NCBI GenBank assembly: GCA_029960045.1
Contig: JASCOV010000011.1
Location: 62,001-126,000, forward strand
Source: Flavobacteriaceae bacterium PS02293
Lineage (GTDB): Bacteria; Bacteroidota; Bacteroidia; Flavobacteriales; Weeksellaceae
Reading direction: 5' to 3'
Length of the DNA: 64,000 bases
Under the pieces are notes generated by a model. That model did no database searches and was not told the DNA's origin. It saw only the letters and a list, made by a program, of their open reading frames with translations. Below, one piece after another: positions 19,001 through 27,288 of the stretch. Within the stretch, counting starts at the first letter, position 1, and every line of letters begins with the position of its first letter. The translations under genes and the position numbers were made by a program.

Positions 19001-20023
19001 TTAAAACAATTCCCCAGGATTCTTCGGTCTAGAAATCCCTAAATGTTTATAAGCTTTATCCGTCACTTCCCTACCTCTCGGCGTTCTAATGATAAAGCCT
19101 TCCTGAATCAAAAATGGTTCATAAACTTCTTCCAAAGTCTCCGGATTTTCTGCGATAGAAGTAGCCAAAGCAGAAATTCCCACAGGTTTCCCACGGAAAT
19201 TTTCTATCATCACACGCATTATTTTGTTGTCCATATCATCAAGACCAAATTCGTCTACGTTAAGAGAATTAAGGGCGAATTTTGTGATTTCGATTTCAAT
19301 TTCTCCGTTTCCTTTGATTTCTGCAAAATCACGAACTCTCCTCAAAAGTGCATTTGCTATTCTTGGCGTTCCACGACTTCTTCTTGCAATTTCCAAAGCT
19401 GCATCTTCGTAAATTTTTATTCCCAAAACTCTTGCACTTCTTTCGATAATCATTCCGAGAAGTTCAATTGTGTAATATTCCAATCGACTTTGTATTCCAA
19501 ATCTTGCGAGCATTGGTTTCGTCAACATTCCAGAACGGGTTGTTGCACCGACTAATGTGAAGGGATTAAGACCAATTTGTACAGAACGTGCATTTGGACC
19601 AGTTTCCAGCATGATGTCAATCTTGTAATCTTCCATTGCAGAATAGAGATATTCCTCTACAATTGGAGAAAGCCTGTGTATTTCATCAATAAAAAGTACA
19701 TCATTTTCTTCAAGATTTGTTAAAAGTCCTGCTAAACTTCCGGGCTTGTCCAGAACTGGACCAGAGGTTATTTTGCATCCAACACCTAATTCATTGGCGA
19801 TGATATTTGCCAAAGTTGTTTTCCCCAATCCCGGGGGACCGTGCAAGAGAACGTGATCCAACGCACCACCACGATTCTTCGCAGCAGCTACAAAAACTTC
19901 AAGATTGTCAAGGGTTTTTCTTTGTCCGGCAAAATCATTGAAACTCTGCGGGCGAATCTTTTCTTCCTGAATCAAATCGTCATTGGAATAATTCTCCTTA
20001 TCGGGATGTAAAAAATCGGGCAT
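19001..20023 (-). CDS. ruvB: Holliday junction DNA helicase RuvB
   Basis: 340 residues. RuvB is the AAA+ motor for branch migration of Holliday junctions with RuvA. Visible are Walker A GPPGLGKTTLA (about 61-71), Walker B FIDEIHRLSP, sensor GATTRSGMLTKPMLARFG, the arginine finger region RSRGTPRIANALLRRVRDFA and the C-terminal winged helix GFIIRTPRGREVTDKAYKHL. Length and order are typical. It starts the downstream run TPR-PaiB-MBL-coaE. The 110 bases upstream hold TTAGA-type repeats (20033-20070). Confidence 0.98.
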   Translation of the reverse strand: MPDFLHPDKENYSNDDLIQEEKIRPQSFNDFAGQRKTLDNLEVFVAAAKNRGGALDHVLLHGPPGLGKTTLANIIANELGVGCKITSGPVLDKPGSLAGLLTNLEENDVLFIDEIHRLSPIVEEYLYSAMEDYKIDIMLETGPNARSVQIGLNPFTLVGATTRSGMLTKPMLARFGIQSRLEYYTIELLGMIIERSARVLGIKIYEDAALEIARRSRGTPRIANALLRRVRDFAEIKGNGEIEIEITKFALNSLNVDEFGLDDMDNKIMRVMIENFRGKPVGISALATSIAENPETLEEVYEPFLIQEGFIIRTPRGREVTDKAYKHLGISRPKNPGELF

Positions 20024-20032
20024 AAATAGAAG

Positions 20033-20070
20033 TTAGATATTAGACTTTAGATATTAGATTTAAATTCAAT
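20033..20070. repeat. TTAGA-type dispersed repeat upstream of ruvB
   Basis: Runs of TTAGA units (TAGAAGTTAGATATTAGAC, then TTTAGATATTAGATTT). It is very similar to 45397-45430 and to the reverse strand of 11811-11875. Confidence 0.6.
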
Positions 20071-20131
20071 GGTTTAAATACTAAATCTCTAATAGAAAAT
20101 TAAACTCAAAGATAGAGAAATTTTAAGGGAA

Positions 20132-21736
20132 TTATGGTTTGAGTTTGTCGGTTTCGGAGATGATTTTTTTCAATTGGATTTTCTCTTCATTGGTCAATTT
20201 TCTTTGAAAAAATCCGTCTTTGAAATCTCTTTTAAGATGTTGAGGGAAAACGCCATAATAAGAATATAGCTTCAAATCATAAATATTAAGCGATGGAAAA
20301 TGAACTTTGTCAATCAGATTTTTTGAAGCGTAGAAAGTTAAATTCCCTATTTTATGCTCTTTATTAATTTTAATGGAAATTTCTTTTGGTTTATAAAGTT
20401 GAGACCAACTGAAATCTGACATTCTTTTCCCGATGTTGAACTTTTGAACAAATCCTGGAAACGTGAAAATCACTGAAATGAATGTGGAGAGAAAAACAGC
20501 AATGAAAATGGTTTTCGATTCTGATAAATGTTTGAATATCAGAAATATTGCAATTAAATAAACATCAATAAAAAAACGATATTGCGCTGAGAATGAAATT
20601 ATTAAAATTGATTTTACAATTAATAAAATTAATAACAAATAATGAAACCGACTCTTTTTCTTAAATACAAAAACTGAAATAATGAGTAAAGAAATAATAA
20701 TTCCAATATTCATAACAGATTTGTAACCAATGAAAAACCAATAATATATTTTATCAAAGAAATCAAATTGCGAGACTTGTTGAAACGAATATTTCATATC
20801 ATAAGACTTCAGTTTCCCAATTTGAGATGAATATGTTAGAATTTCCTGACTTGGTTTCCAAGGTAAATTCAAATCAAAAAAAGAAACCGGAAAAATCGGA
20901 AATCCGAAAAGCCAAAAATTTTTTATTAGTAATAATCCTCCAAAAATGAAAACCGGAATGATAAATTTTAAATTAAATTTCTTTTGATTGAAGTCATTTA
21001 ATATCACTAAAAGCGGCAACCAAAATACAATCGGTTTGATACAAACTGCAAATAATGACAGATACAAAATGATTGTATTTTTTCTTTTATTAATCAACTC
21101 ATTAATTACAATTAAAGTGATAATTAATATTGGCAAATCCGGACTCGGCTGCTGAACAAACAGTAAAAATATCGGAATAAAAATCAATAAAAAAGATTGT
21201 TTTCTCTCGTAAATATAAATTAAAAAGAGAACTAAAAAATACGAATTAATCTTAAAAAATGAATCCGCAAAATGTGAAAATCCGGCCTGATAAATATGCC
21301 AAAACGAAGTCTGCCCAAGCAAAAGATCAAGATTTGAAATACCTTTTACAAAACCAACTTCTTTCAAATAATAAATCGTAGGGACATAATAGCCGTAATG
21401 GTCAAAAAGATATGGTGAGAATGAAGCTGCAAAAATGATAATTAACAGAAAAAAGTAAAACCAAAAATCAAATTTAAAATTGAAATGTGATAATTTTTCG
21501 GTTTTCAAAAACAACCCAATTCCTGCGAGTCCGAATGTTATAAAAATAATTTCCAGGTAAGAATTCAACGGAAAGAAAAATGCTAAAATCGTTTCCAAAA
21601 GCGTAATCCCAATCATTCCTAAAAATGAAATCAAAACAAAACTTTGATTCTCAATTTTAAGCATATTTCTGATGATAATTCCGTTCCCGAAATTAACAAG
21701 TAACAATACCAAAACTGTGAATAAAACTGAAAGCAT
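20132..21736 (-). CDS. Multi-pass membrane protein, LIC_10190-like
   Basis: 534 residues from the ATG at 21736. An earlier in-frame TTG at 21763 lies inside the terminator hairpin of the upstream gene and is unlikely to be used. About 11-12 hydrophobic segments fill residues 1-430; a soluble tail of about 100 residues (DFSWSQLYKPKEISIK ... FPQHLKRDFKDGFFQRKL) follows. An early periplasmic-looking loop (FDHYGYYVPTIYYLKEVGFVKGISNLDLLLGQTSFWH) recalls polytopic glycosyltransferase-like proteins of the LIC_10190 family. A role in surface polysaccharide or lipid glycosylation is possible but not shown. Confidence 0.8.
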   Translation of the reverse strand: MLSVLFTVLVLLLVNFGNGIIIRNMLKIENQSFVLISFLGMIGITLLETILAFFFPLNSYLEIIFITFGLAGIGLFLKTEKLSHFNFKFDFWFYFFLLIIIFAASFSPYLFDHYGYYVPTIYYLKEVGFVKGISNLDLLLGQTSFWHIYQAGFSHFADSFFKINSYFLVLFLIYIYERKQSFLLIFIPIFLLFVQQPSPDLPILIITLIVINELINKRKNTIILYLSLFAVCIKPIVFWLPLLVILNDFNQKKFNLKFIIPVFIFGGLLLIKNFWLFGFPIFPVSFFDLNLPWKPSQEILTYSSQIGKLKSYDMKYSFQQVSQFDFFDKIYYWFFIGYKSVMNIGIIISLLIISVFVFKKKSRFHYLLLILLIVKSILIISFSAQYRFFIDVYLIAIFLIFKHLSESKTIFIAVFLSTFISVIFTFPGFVQKFNIGKRMSDFSWSQLYKPKEISIKINKEHKIGNLTFYASKNLIDKVHFPSLNIYDLKLYSYYGVFPQHLKRDFKDGFFQRKLTNEEKIQLKKIISETDKLKP

Positions 21737-21768
21737 AAAAAAAGATTGCTTAAAAATAAGCAATCTTT
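21737..21768 (-). terminator. Terminator of the glycine-zipper lipoprotein gene
   Basis: AAAGATTGCTTA / TAAGCAATCTTT with a four-base loop; on the minus strand it is followed by seven T. The ATG of the next gene comes immediately after the T run. Confidence 0.85.
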
Positions 21769-21798
21769 CCGTGTTTAATATATATGTGTGAAGAAAAT

Positions 21799-22353
21799 TT
21801 ACTTCTGAACCCGACCTGTTTTTCGGTCATTGGCTCTACCAATTGTATAACCCGTCGCACCACCGGCAACTCCACCGATAACGGCTCCAAGACCTGGATT
21901 TTTCTTAGAAATAATAGCTCCGGCTGCAGCTCCACCAACGGTGCCGATTACAGTACCTTTCGCAGCACTGCTCCATCCTTTTTTCTGAGTTGCAGTAGTT
22001 CCGGATGAACTTGATGAACCAGAATTAGAAGCTGTTGATCCGGAAGATGATCTACCTCCTGAATTACCTGAAGACGTGCTACGTGATGATGAAGATTTTC
22101 TATTAGCAGCTCTTTTATTGGCAGCTAATCGTTCTTCTTCTTTTTCCTCTGCTACTTTATTTAGACTATCTTTTTGTTTTTCAAAAGATATTTTTTCTTT
22201 TTCTATTGCTAATTTTTGTTTTTCAAGATCAATTTGCCTTGCTTGATAATCTAATTTTTGCTGTTCAAGAGATGCAGTTTGTATTTTTTCATCTTTATTA
22301 CAAGATGACAATAGTAACATTGTCGCAAATCCTGTTAAAAATAACTTTTTCAT
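21799..22353 (-). CDS. Glycine-zipper (YMGG-like) lipoprotein
   Basis: 184 residues. The lipobox LLSSCNK places the lipid cysteine near residue 18. Residues 25-80 are a charged coiled coil rich in Q, K and E (repeated 'LEQQKLDYQARQIDLEKQKLAIEKEKISFEKQK'-type heptads). Residues 85-120 are a serine/glycine linker. Residues 125-175 form a glycine zipper (GTVIGTVGGAAAGAIISKKNPGLGAVIGGVAGGATGYTIG) likely to insert in or pack against a membrane. It is an outer-membrane-associated structural lipoprotein in other phyla; the role here is inferred. Nothing in the neighbourhood narrows it. Confidence 0.85.
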   Translation of the reverse strand: MKKLFLTGFATMLLLSSCNKDEKIQTASLEQQKLDYQARQIDLEKQKLAIEKEKISFEKQKDSLNKVAEEKEEERLAANKRAANRKSSSSRSTSSGNSGGRSSSGSTASNSGSSSSSGTTATQKKGWSSAAKGTVIGTVGGAAAGAIISKKNPGLGAVIGGVAGGATGYTIGRANDRKTGRVQK

Positions 22354-22501
22354 AATCGTTTATTTTTTCACAAAAGTGACTTATTGAATTACTCTTTTCA
22401 ATTATGAGTCCAAAAATAAAAATTCACATGTTAAAATTTGTTAATCAATTAATCTTAAGCTTTTCAAATATTATAAATTATATGTTTAATTTTGAATTGA
22501 A

Positions 22502-22509
22502 TACTTTTG
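22502..22509 (+). promoter_or_regulatory. -7 promoter element, TACTTTTG
   Basis: TACTTTTG, matching TAnnTTTG, 40 bases before the ATG of the membrane-bound HTH regulator at 22549. Confidence 0.5.
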
Positions 22510-22548
22510 CCGTTACTTGAATATTTTTAAAAACTCACAGGAAACGCT

Positions 22549-23478
22549 ATGAACTACCTAACTTCTCTTATTACACAAAAAAGACAGTTAGCAAAAGATG
22601 AAATCGAATATGAAAAGAGCATATTATTCGATGTATATACACTTGCATTGGTTTTTCTATTATTGTGCAATGTCTTTCTAAATACTTTTTTAAAGGAATA
22701 TATCAATATCGGTATTTTTTCCTTCGCTGCATTACTTATGCTGTGTACTCTTATGTTACCGGACAAAATAAGATTTAACAGAAATCTTCTGATGCTTTTG
22801 TTTTTTTTTCTGGGAATGTTCATCTTCTATTTTGATACACTTTCCGGAGAAGGCTGTATGAACTATTTATCTTACGTTTCTCTTACAATTGCAGTTGCTT
22901 TCTTTTTTGATCATATCAGAGATAAATGGATTATTGTGTTTTTAATCGCCTCATATCTTATTTGGTTTCTAATCAATGCCGGGACGGGTTATTATTTTCA
23001 CACATTGTTTAATCAAAATTTATCGGAAGATCAGGAGTGGTACGTCAGAAGTTACAAAATCATAGAAATCACATTTTGTACTTTCCTAGGAATGTATTTT
23101 ATCTACAGAAAAGAAAAGATGCTCATCAAGTATTATGTGGAAAAGGAAAAATTGAATGCCATCATTCAGAAAACGGACAAGATTAGTTTTTCAGGCGAAT
23201 TGTATGAACTGGCAATGAACAAGAATTCTCTTTTCATCACTTATTTCAAATCTCAGTTTCCTGATTTTTTTGATAATCTTTTAAAAGTTTCTCCTAATCT
23301 TATTTCTTCTGAATTGGAGATTTGCGCATTATTAAAATTGAATCTTACCACCAAAGAAATGGCAATCGCCACCAATTCTACTGTTCGAGCCATCGAAAAT
23401 AAGAAGTACAGAATCCGAAGAAAGCTGGATATTGCTTCGGAAACGGACATCAATCTTCACATTATCAACAATTTTTAA
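22549..23478 (+). CDS. Membrane-anchored HTH (LuxR-like) regulator
   Basis: 309 residues. About six hydrophobic helices occupy residues 28-200 (LFDVYTLALVFLLLCNVFL, IGIFSFAALLMLCTLMLP, LLMLLFFFLGMFIFYF, LSYVSLTIAVAFFF, WIIVFLIASYLIWFLI, IIEITFCTFLGMYFIY). The C-terminal ~65 residues (SSELEICALLKLNLTTKEMAIATNSTVRAIENKKYRIRRKL) form a LuxR/GerE-type helix-turn-helix. DNA binding from the membrane suggests one-component signalling; the ligand and target genes are unknown. The gene stands alone between divergent or convergent neighbours, with a long hairpin 29 bases after its stop. Confidence 0.85.
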   Translation: MNYLTSLITQKRQLAKDEIEYEKSILFDVYTLALVFLLLCNVFLNTFLKEYINIGIFSFAALLMLCTLMLPDKIRFNRNLLMLLFFFLGMFIFYFDTLSGEGCMNYLSYVSLTIAVAFFFDHIRDKWIIVFLIASYLIWFLINAGTGYYFHTLFNQNLSEDQEWYVRSYKIIEITFCTFLGMYFIYRKEKMLIKYYVEKEKLNAIIQKTDKISFSGELYELAMNKNSLFITYFKSQFPDFFDNLLKVSPNLISSELEICALLKLNLTTKEMAIATNSTVRAIENKKYRIRRKLDIASETDINLHIINNF

Positions 23479-23506
23479 AATTCATTTTACAAATAAAGCA
23501 TTATGA

Positions 23507-23544
23507 TTTTCAGAAACTTAACCTTAAAATTAAGTTTCTGAAAA
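23507..23544. repeat. Long perfect hairpin without U-tract
   Basis: A 14-bp perfect inverted repeat (TTTTCAGAAACTTA / TAAGTTTCTGAAAA) with a 10-base loop, 29 bases after the stop of the HTH regulator. Neither strand has a T run directly after the stem, so it is not a classical terminator. It may protect the 3' end or work with another factor. The rest of the intergenic space to 23695 is AT-rich with no gene seen. Confidence 0.7.
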
Positions 23545-23695
23545 ACTGTGAGTATATGTGAGTAAACGAAAAAGATTCAAATATTTTTTGTTGTTTTAAA
23601 AAATGTATAATATTGCACCATAATTAAAAGCACAAACACATTTCAAAGACACAATTGATGATTTAATTTTTCAAAAAAAAACAAAAAACACAAAT

Positions 23696-23735
23696 GAAAA
23701 AAACCGGAATAACAATTCCGGTTTTCTTTTTATTT
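23696..23735. terminator. Bidirectional terminator beside purA
   Basis: AAAACCGGAAT / ATTCCGGTTTT hairpin with a short loop, flanked by A and T runs. It terminates purA on the minus strand. On the plus strand it would end any transcript coming from 23480-23690, where a weak promoter-like TAATATTG (about 23610) is seen. Confidence 0.82.
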
Positions 23736-23749
23736 TTAATTGATGTAGC

Positions 23750-25036
23750 CTAGAAAAGCTCTTTTCTAATGATGTTCTGAGAACGTTCCGGACCTACTGA
23801 AACCAAATAAACATTGATTCCTAAATGCTCCTCGATAAACTCGATATACTTTTTCGCATTTACAGGAAGCTCTTCATAAGTTCTTGCATTGGTAATATCT
23901 TCGTCCCAACCTTCCAATTCTACATATTGTGGTTCGTAATCGTACAGTTTCGTAGTAGAAGAAGTGAAATAATCAATGATTTTTCCGTCTTCTGTTTTAT
24001 ATTTTGTAGCAATTTTTAAAGGAGAGATTCCAGACAATACATCTAATTTGGTAATGACCAAATTATTGATACCATTAATCATTGTAGCGTGTTTCAAAGA
24101 AACCAAATCTAACCAGCCTGTTCTTCTTGGTCTTCCTGTAGTAGCACCAAATTCAAATCCAATCTGACGGATTTTTTCGCCCAGTTCATTATCTAATTCT
24201 GTAGGGAAAGGTCCTTCCCCAACTCTTGTAGTGTAAGCTTTTGCTACACCAATCAGATTTTGAAGACTTGTTGGCGGAACTCCCGCTCCAGAACAAACAC
24301 CACCAGTTGTTGGCGATGAAGAGGTAACGTACGGATATGTTCCAAAATCTATATCCAGCATTGCTGCCTGCGCACCTTCGAATAAAATATTTTTTCCGTC
24401 GTGAACAGCTTGATTCAGTTCCAATTCGGTATCTACAATTCTGTCTTTTAATTGTTCTCCTAAAGCTAAGAATTCATTGTAAATTTCATCAAATTCCAAA
24501 GTTGGTTTTTCAAAATACTTTTCGAATAGGGAATTTTTTATTTTCAGATTTTTTCTAATTTTCTCAGATAAAACTTCCGGATTCAGAAGATCTATCATTC
24601 GGATTCCTACTCTTGCAATTTTATCTTCATAGCAAGGTCCAATTCCTTTTTTGGTAGTACCAATGTGAGTTCCTTCCTGCTCCTCTTCTCTATAAGTATC
24701 CAGTAAAATGTGATAAGGCATAATCACGTGTGCTCTTCTGCTGATAAAAACGTGATCAGTTTTCAAACCTTTGGCTTCGATTTGTCCTATTTCCTTTAAA
24801 AAAGCTTTTGGATTTACGACTACACCATTTGCAATGATACATTTGCCTTTGCACTGGAGAACACCGGAAGGTAAAAGATGCAATACAAACTTCTCATCGC
24901 CTACATAAACCGTGTGACCTGCATTGTCTCCACCTTGGAAACGAACTACATAATCCGATTTTGCAGATAAGACATCCGTGATCTTTCCTTTTCCTTCGTC
25001 CCCATATTGAAGACCTACAACTACGTAAGTTGACAT
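23750..25036 (-). CDS. purA: Adenylosuccinate synthetase
   Basis: 428 residues. It makes adenylosuccinate from IMP, aspartate and GTP, the first committed step to AMP. The N-terminal GLQYGDEGKGK is the phosphate-binding loop; further signatures are DNAGHTV, RRAHVIMPYH, GTTKKGIGPCYEDK, TRVGEGPFPTE and TGRPRRTGWLDLV. An in-frame ATG 37 codons earlier (25147) was rejected. The family starts at this point, and a good promoter (TTTG-N19-TAACTTTG, -7 box at 25063-25070) lies inside the would-be extension. Confidence 0.97.
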   Translation of the reverse strand: MSTYVVVGLQYGDEGKGKITDVLSAKSDYVVRFQGGDNAGHTVYVGDEKFVLHLLPSGVLQCKGKCIIANGVVVNPKAFLKEIGQIEAKGLKTDHVFISRRAHVIMPYHILLDTYREEEQEGTHIGTTKKGIGPCYEDKIARVGIRMIDLLNPEVLSEKIRKNLKIKNSLFEKYFEKPTLEFDEIYNEFLALGEQLKDRIVDTELELNQAVHDGKNILFEGAQAAMLDIDFGTYPYVTSSSPTTGGVCSGAGVPPTSLQNLIGVAKAYTTRVGEGPFPTELDNELGEKIRQIGFEFGATTGRPRRTGWLDLVSLKHATMINGINNLVITKLDVLSGISPLKIATKYKTEDGKIIDYFTSSTTKLYDYEPQYVELEGWDEDITNARTYEELPVNAKKYIEFIEEHLGINVYLVSVGPERSQNIIRKELF

Positions 25037-25062
25037 ATTTTTTACTTTTTTTAGATTATTGA

Positions 25063-25093
25063 CAAAGTTAAATCTTAAATATTGGCTGGCAAA
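25063..25093 (-). promoter_or_regulatory. purA promoter
   Basis: On the minus strand TTTG (25090-25093), 19 bases, then TAACTTTG (25063-25070), a full match to the Bacteroidota consensus. It predicts a leader of about 20 bases and fixes the purA start at 25036. Confidence 0.75.
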
Positions 25094-25106
25094 ATCGATT
25101 GCACAA

Positions 25107-25133
25107 AAAACCCTCTTACTAATGAAAATAAGA
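25107..25133 (-). terminator. Orphan hairpin upstream of purA promoter
   Basis: CCCTCTTA / TAAGAGGG perfect 8-bp stem with a 10-base A/T loop. On the minus strand it is followed by TTTTTT, so it would stop minus-strand transcription entering purA; on the plus strand there is no T run. No minus-strand gene is seen upstream of it. Confidence 0.55.
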
Positions 25134-25514
25134 GGGCAAAAACACAAATGATGAAAAAAATTATAAATGCATTTCGAAGTAATTGCTTACCTCACATTTA
25201 CAATACAATTTTCATTGCAATAATCGTACATTTTATATAAACCATCCTAATAAAAAGTAAACTTTATTAAAAATGACTGTTTTTTTTCATAAAAAATTAA
25301 AATTAATTTTAAAATTTAAACCAATTGCATTAATTCGCAATTTTTAATACACCTATTGAGAGCAAAAAAATGCTTCCGAGTTTATTTATATAAAAAATCA
25401 AGAATAATCATCTCATTTCTCCGAAAATAAGAAAATAATCAACCAATTAAAATTTATTTAATTATATTTTTTAATTTAAAAGTAAAAATAATTTCATTTT
25501 AAAATTATCAAACC
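25134..25514. other. AT-rich intergenic stretch between purA and asnB
   Basis: About 380 bases with no recognisable gene. It contains one tiny plus-strand frame at 25148-25240 (30 codons, starting MMKKIINAFRSN). The sequence before asnB is very A/T-rich, likely an untranslated leader or curvature-prone DNA. Nothing matching a known riboswitch was seen. Confidence 0.5.
25148..25240 (+). CDS. Possible 30-residue peptide (leader-like), low confidence
   Basis: Two ATGs in a row followed by 28 codons and TAA: short basic N-terminus, then a hydrophobic end (YNTIFIAIIVHFI). It starts 15 bases after the orphan hairpin and ends 322 bases before asnB. The content (three Asn codons) is not a clear attenuator pattern. 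It may be a chance frame in AT-rich DNA. Confidence 0.2.
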   Translation: MMKKIINAFRSNCLPHIYNTIFIAIIVHFI

Positions 25515-25522
25515 TACTTTTG
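25515..25522 (+). promoter_or_regulatory. asnB -7 promoter element, TACTTTTG
   Basis: TACTTTTG, matching TAnnTTTG, about 40 bases before the asnB ATG. It overlaps an earlier in-frame start candidate at 25520, which rules that start out. Confidence 0.65.
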
Positions 25523-25561
25523 CAACATAATTTTAATCAAAATCAAAAAACAAATAAAATA

Positions 25562-27223
25562 ATGTGTGGAATTGTATGTGTGTTTGACACCAAACAAAAG
25601 AATGAAGCGATAAGACCTCAAATCCTGGAAATGTCTAAAAAAATAAGGCACAGAGGTCCGGACTGGTCAGGAATATACCAACACGACAATGTGATTTTCT
25701 CTCACGAGAGATTGGCAATTGTAGATCCTACATCCGGAAAACAACCTTTATTCACAAAAGATAATAAAGTAGCATTAGCCGTAAACGGAGAAATATACAA
25801 CCATCAGGAATTAAGATTAGAATTTCCGGATTATGAATTTTTGACTCAATCTGACTGTGAAGTTATTTTAGCATTGTACAGAAGAGACGGAAAAAATTTC
25901 TTAGAAAAACTAAACGGAATTTTCGCTTTTGCCTTATATGATGAAGAAAATGACGCTTACCTCATCGGTAGAGATCATATGGGAATTGTGCCTTTATATA
26001 TGGGCTGGGACAAAAACGGAAGTTTCTATGTGGCTTCTGAACTAAAATCCCTGGAAGGCGTTTGCAACAAAATTGAAGAATTCTTGCCAGGACATTTTCT
26101 TTACAGCAAAGACGGACAGGAATTACAACAATGGTACAAAAGAGAATGGACAGAATTCGACAATGTAAAAGATAATGAAACTGACATCGCTGCTATCAGA
26201 AAAGGATTGGAAGAAGCGGTTCACAGACAATTGATGAGTGATGTGCCTTACGGTGTTTTACTTTCCGGCGGTTTGGATTCTTCTATCATCGCAGCTGTGA
26301 CGGCAAAATATGCAAGACAAAGAATCGAAAGTGGCGATACACAAGAAGCCTGGTATCCAAGACTTCACAGTTTTGCGGTTGGATTGGAAGGTTCTCCGGA
26401 TTTGGCAGCAGCCAGAAAAGCGGCAGATCATATTGGATCTGTTCACCACGAAATTAAATATACTGTTCAGGAAGGACTTGATGCTATCAAAGATGTAATC
26501 TATCATTTGGAAACTTATGATGTAACAACAATCAGAGCATCCACTCCGATGTATCTTTTGGCAAGAGTGATCAAATCGATGGGAATCAAAATGGTACTTT
26601 CAGGCGAAGGTTCTGACGAATTGTTCGGAGGTTATCTATATTTCCACAAAGCGCCGTCTGCACAGGCTTTCCACGAAGAAACTGTGAGAAAACTTGGAAA
26701 ACTTCACCTTTACGACTGTCTTAGAGCCAACAAATCCTTGATGGCTTGGGGAATAGAAGGCAGGGTTCCTTTCCTTGACAAAGAATTTATGGACATCGCA
26801 ATGACCATCAATCCGAAAGATAAAATGATCACGCCGGACAGAATGGAGAAATGGGTTCTTAGAAAAGCCTTCGAAGACTTGTTACCGGAAAGCATTGCGT
26901 GGAGACAGAAAGAACAGTTCAGCGATGGTGTTGGCTACTCCTGGATCGATACTTTGAAACAAGTAGCAGAAGATGAAGTAACGGACGAAATGATGGCAAA
27001 TGCGAAATTCAGATTCCCAATCAATGTGCCGATGAGCAAAGAAGAATACAGATACAGAACCATCTTCGAAAGCCATTTTCCAAGTGATTCTGCAGCAAGT
27101 TGCGTACCTTCTGTTCCATCTGTAGCTTGTTCTACGCCCGTTGCATTGGAATGGGACGAAGCTTTCAAAAAGATGAATGACCCGAGCGGAAGAGCGGTAA
27201 AAGTACACGAAACAGCTTATTAG
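25562..27223 (+). CDS. asnB: Asparagine synthetase B, glutamine-hydrolysing
   Basis: 553 residues. It makes asparagine from aspartate, glutamine and ATP. The start at 25562 gives MCGIVCVFD with the catalytic Cys2 of the class II glutamine amidotransferase domain (1-200: RHRGPDWSG, VNGEIYNH). The synthetase domain follows with the pyrophosphate loop LLSGGLDSSI (about 235) and SGEGSDELFGGY. The C-terminal segment contains a S/C/V-rich stretch (SDSAASCVPSVPSVAC) before the terminal helix. It ends 25 bases before the 39-bp repeat whose hairpin acts as its terminator. Confidence 0.97.
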   Translation: MCGIVCVFDTKQKNEAIRPQILEMSKKIRHRGPDWSGIYQHDNVIFSHERLAIVDPTSGKQPLFTKDNKVALAVNGEIYNHQELRLEFPDYEFLTQSDCEVILALYRRDGKNFLEKLNGIFAFALYDEENDAYLIGRDHMGIVPLYMGWDKNGSFYVASELKSLEGVCNKIEEFLPGHFLYSKDGQELQQWYKREWTEFDNVKDNETDIAAIRKGLEEAVHRQLMSDVPYGVLLSGGLDSSIIAAVTAKYARQRIESGDTQEAWYPRLHSFAVGLEGSPDLAAARKAADHIGSVHHEIKYTVQEGLDAIKDVIYHLETYDVTTIRASTPMYLLARVIKSMGIKMVLSGEGSDELFGGYLYFHKAPSAQAFHEETVRKLGKLHLYDCLRANKSLMAWGIEGRVPFLDKEFMDIAMTINPKDKMITPDRMEKWVLRKAFEDLLPESIAWRQKEQFSDGVGYSWIDTLKQVAEDEVTDEMMANAKFRFPINVPMSKEEYRYRTIFESHFPSDSAASCVPSVPSVACSTPVALEWDEAFKKMNDPSGRAVKVHETAY

Positions 27224-27248
27224 AAATTTATTAAAACTAACTATACTA

Positions 27249-27287
27249 ACAACGAAAAACCACAAGTCTAGGCTTGTGGTTTTTTAT
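27249..27287. repeat. Left copy of 39-bp direct repeat (contains asnB terminator)
   Basis: Identical base for base to 30709-30747. It starts ACAACGAAAAACCACAAG, has the loop TCTAGG and ends with the complementary arm and T run (CTTGTGGTTTTTTAT). The hairpin AAAAACCACAAG/CTTGTGGTTTTT is a bidirectional terminator; the identity extends beyond the stem on both sides. Confidence 0.9.
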
Positions 27288-27288
27288 C

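Noticed and set aside
21737..21763. TTG start of the LIC_10190-like membrane protein
   Set aside because: It lies within the terminator hairpin of the upstream gene; an ATG follows at 21736.
23695..23754. 19-codon frame MKKTGITIPVFFLFLIDVA
   Set aside because: It is formed by the A run, hairpin and T run of a terminator; the hydrophobic look comes from the T run.
25037..25147. N-terminal extension of purA from an upstream ATG
   Set aside because: The 37 extra residues precede the family start MSTYVVVGLQYGDEGKG, and the extension covers a consensus promoter (25063-25093).
25520..25561. N-terminal extension of asnB
   Set aside because: The class II amidotransferase needs Cys at position 2 (MCGIV at 25562); the earlier start overlaps the TACTTTTG promoter box.
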